A stretch of DNA of 64,000 bases from an uncultured Prevotella sp. (GTDB lineage: Bacteria > Bacteroidota > Bacteroidia > Bacteroidales > Bacteroidaceae): assembly GCA_934202525.1 (NCBI GenBank), contig CAKPYB010000013.1:23575-87574 (forward strand). Reading direction: 5' to 3'. The notes below the pieces were generated by a model. That model worked only from the letters and a program-made list of their open reading frames with translations. It was not told the origin of the DNA and did not search any database. Positions 63,918 through 64,000 of the stretch are shown in pieces; positions within the stretch are counted from its first letter, which is position 1; every line of letters starts with the position of its first letter. Position numbers and translations under genes: made by a program.

Positions 63918-64000
63918 TTTAACTGAACACGAATATCTCGAATGACACGAATTTTCCGTGATTGAACAGATATTTAATTGAACACGAATATCTCGAATGA
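63918..64000. repeat. Tandem ~53-bp repeats, right of the GxxExxY gene
   Basis: A full unit (63918-63972) and the beginning of another (63973-64000), cut by the window end, both with GAACACGAATATCTCGAATGA. The array therefore continues beyond the window. Confidence 0.92.

Noticed and set aside
63334..64000. Possible CRISPR array
   Set aside because: The units are contiguous tandem repeats without unique spacers of constant length, there are no cas genes, and a gene interrupts them.

Overview
The window looks like chromosomal DNA of a gut Bacteroidota of the Prevotella/Segatella type. The evidence is a SusC/SusD polysaccharide utilisation locus (PUL) run by a one-protein hybrid two-component regulator, two type IX secretion (T9SS) genes (porQ, and a PorE-like TPR/propeller/OmpA lipoprotein), TonB-ExbB-ExbD genes of the Bacteroidota kind, many intergenic boxes of the form TAnnTTTG (the Bacteroidota -7 promoter element), and AT-rich spacers full of short TTTATAG-type repeats. 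No phage, integrase, transposase or CRISPR locus is visible. Species assignment is inference.

Layout. 1-6641: a partial M18 aminopeptidase (minus), then rmuC and the hybrid regulator (plus). 6885-16554: the PUL, in the order GH5 lipoprotein, SusC, SusD, a surface glycan-binding lipoprotein and a GH3 glucosidase. 16832-19726: uxuB-uxuA, the hexuronate branch that follows the PUL behind a terminator. 19854-23564: a small lipoprotein gene, a 795-bp non-coding stretch with a perfect 37-bp inverted repeat, and a GH94 cellobiose phosphorylase (both genes minus). Regulator, GH5, SusCD, GH3 and GH94 make a coherent route for a beta-glucan: surface cleavage, import, periplasmic hydrolysis, then cytoplasmic phosphorolysis of cellobiose.

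23724-31318: a giant alpha-2-macroglobulin-like protein, a DUF1573 protein and ispH. 31728-33408: cmk and porQ (minus). 33511-36115: a TonB-like protein, a polyprenyl diphosphate synthase and a TatD hydrolase. 36257-39326: tRNA-Ser(GGA), exbB, an unknown membrane protein, two exbD genes and an Lrp-type regulator. 39364-41304: folA and an rRNA/tRNA m5C methyltransferase (minus). 41439-43241: a membrane protein, an ECF sigma factor and its probable membrane partner.

43528-51531 (minus): the porE-like gene, topB bracketed by two copies of a palindromic GC-rich repeat, and carB. 51822-54594: lutABC for L-lactate oxidation. 54718-59396 (minus): acyltransferase, sugar ketoisomerase, purT, cytidylate kinase-like and MATE genes. 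59667-62694: a secreted subtilase, xseA and xseB. 62876-64000: an amidase and a GxxExxY protein gene set inside an array of ~53-bp tandem repeats that runs off the window.

Most genes are ordinary housekeeping or carbohydrate genes. The least explained parts are the GxxExxY/repeat unit at the right edge, the long inverted repeat at 20648-20847, the nested palindromes either side of topB, and in-frame tandem repeats inside folA and the hybrid regulator. No clearly new multi-gene system was found.
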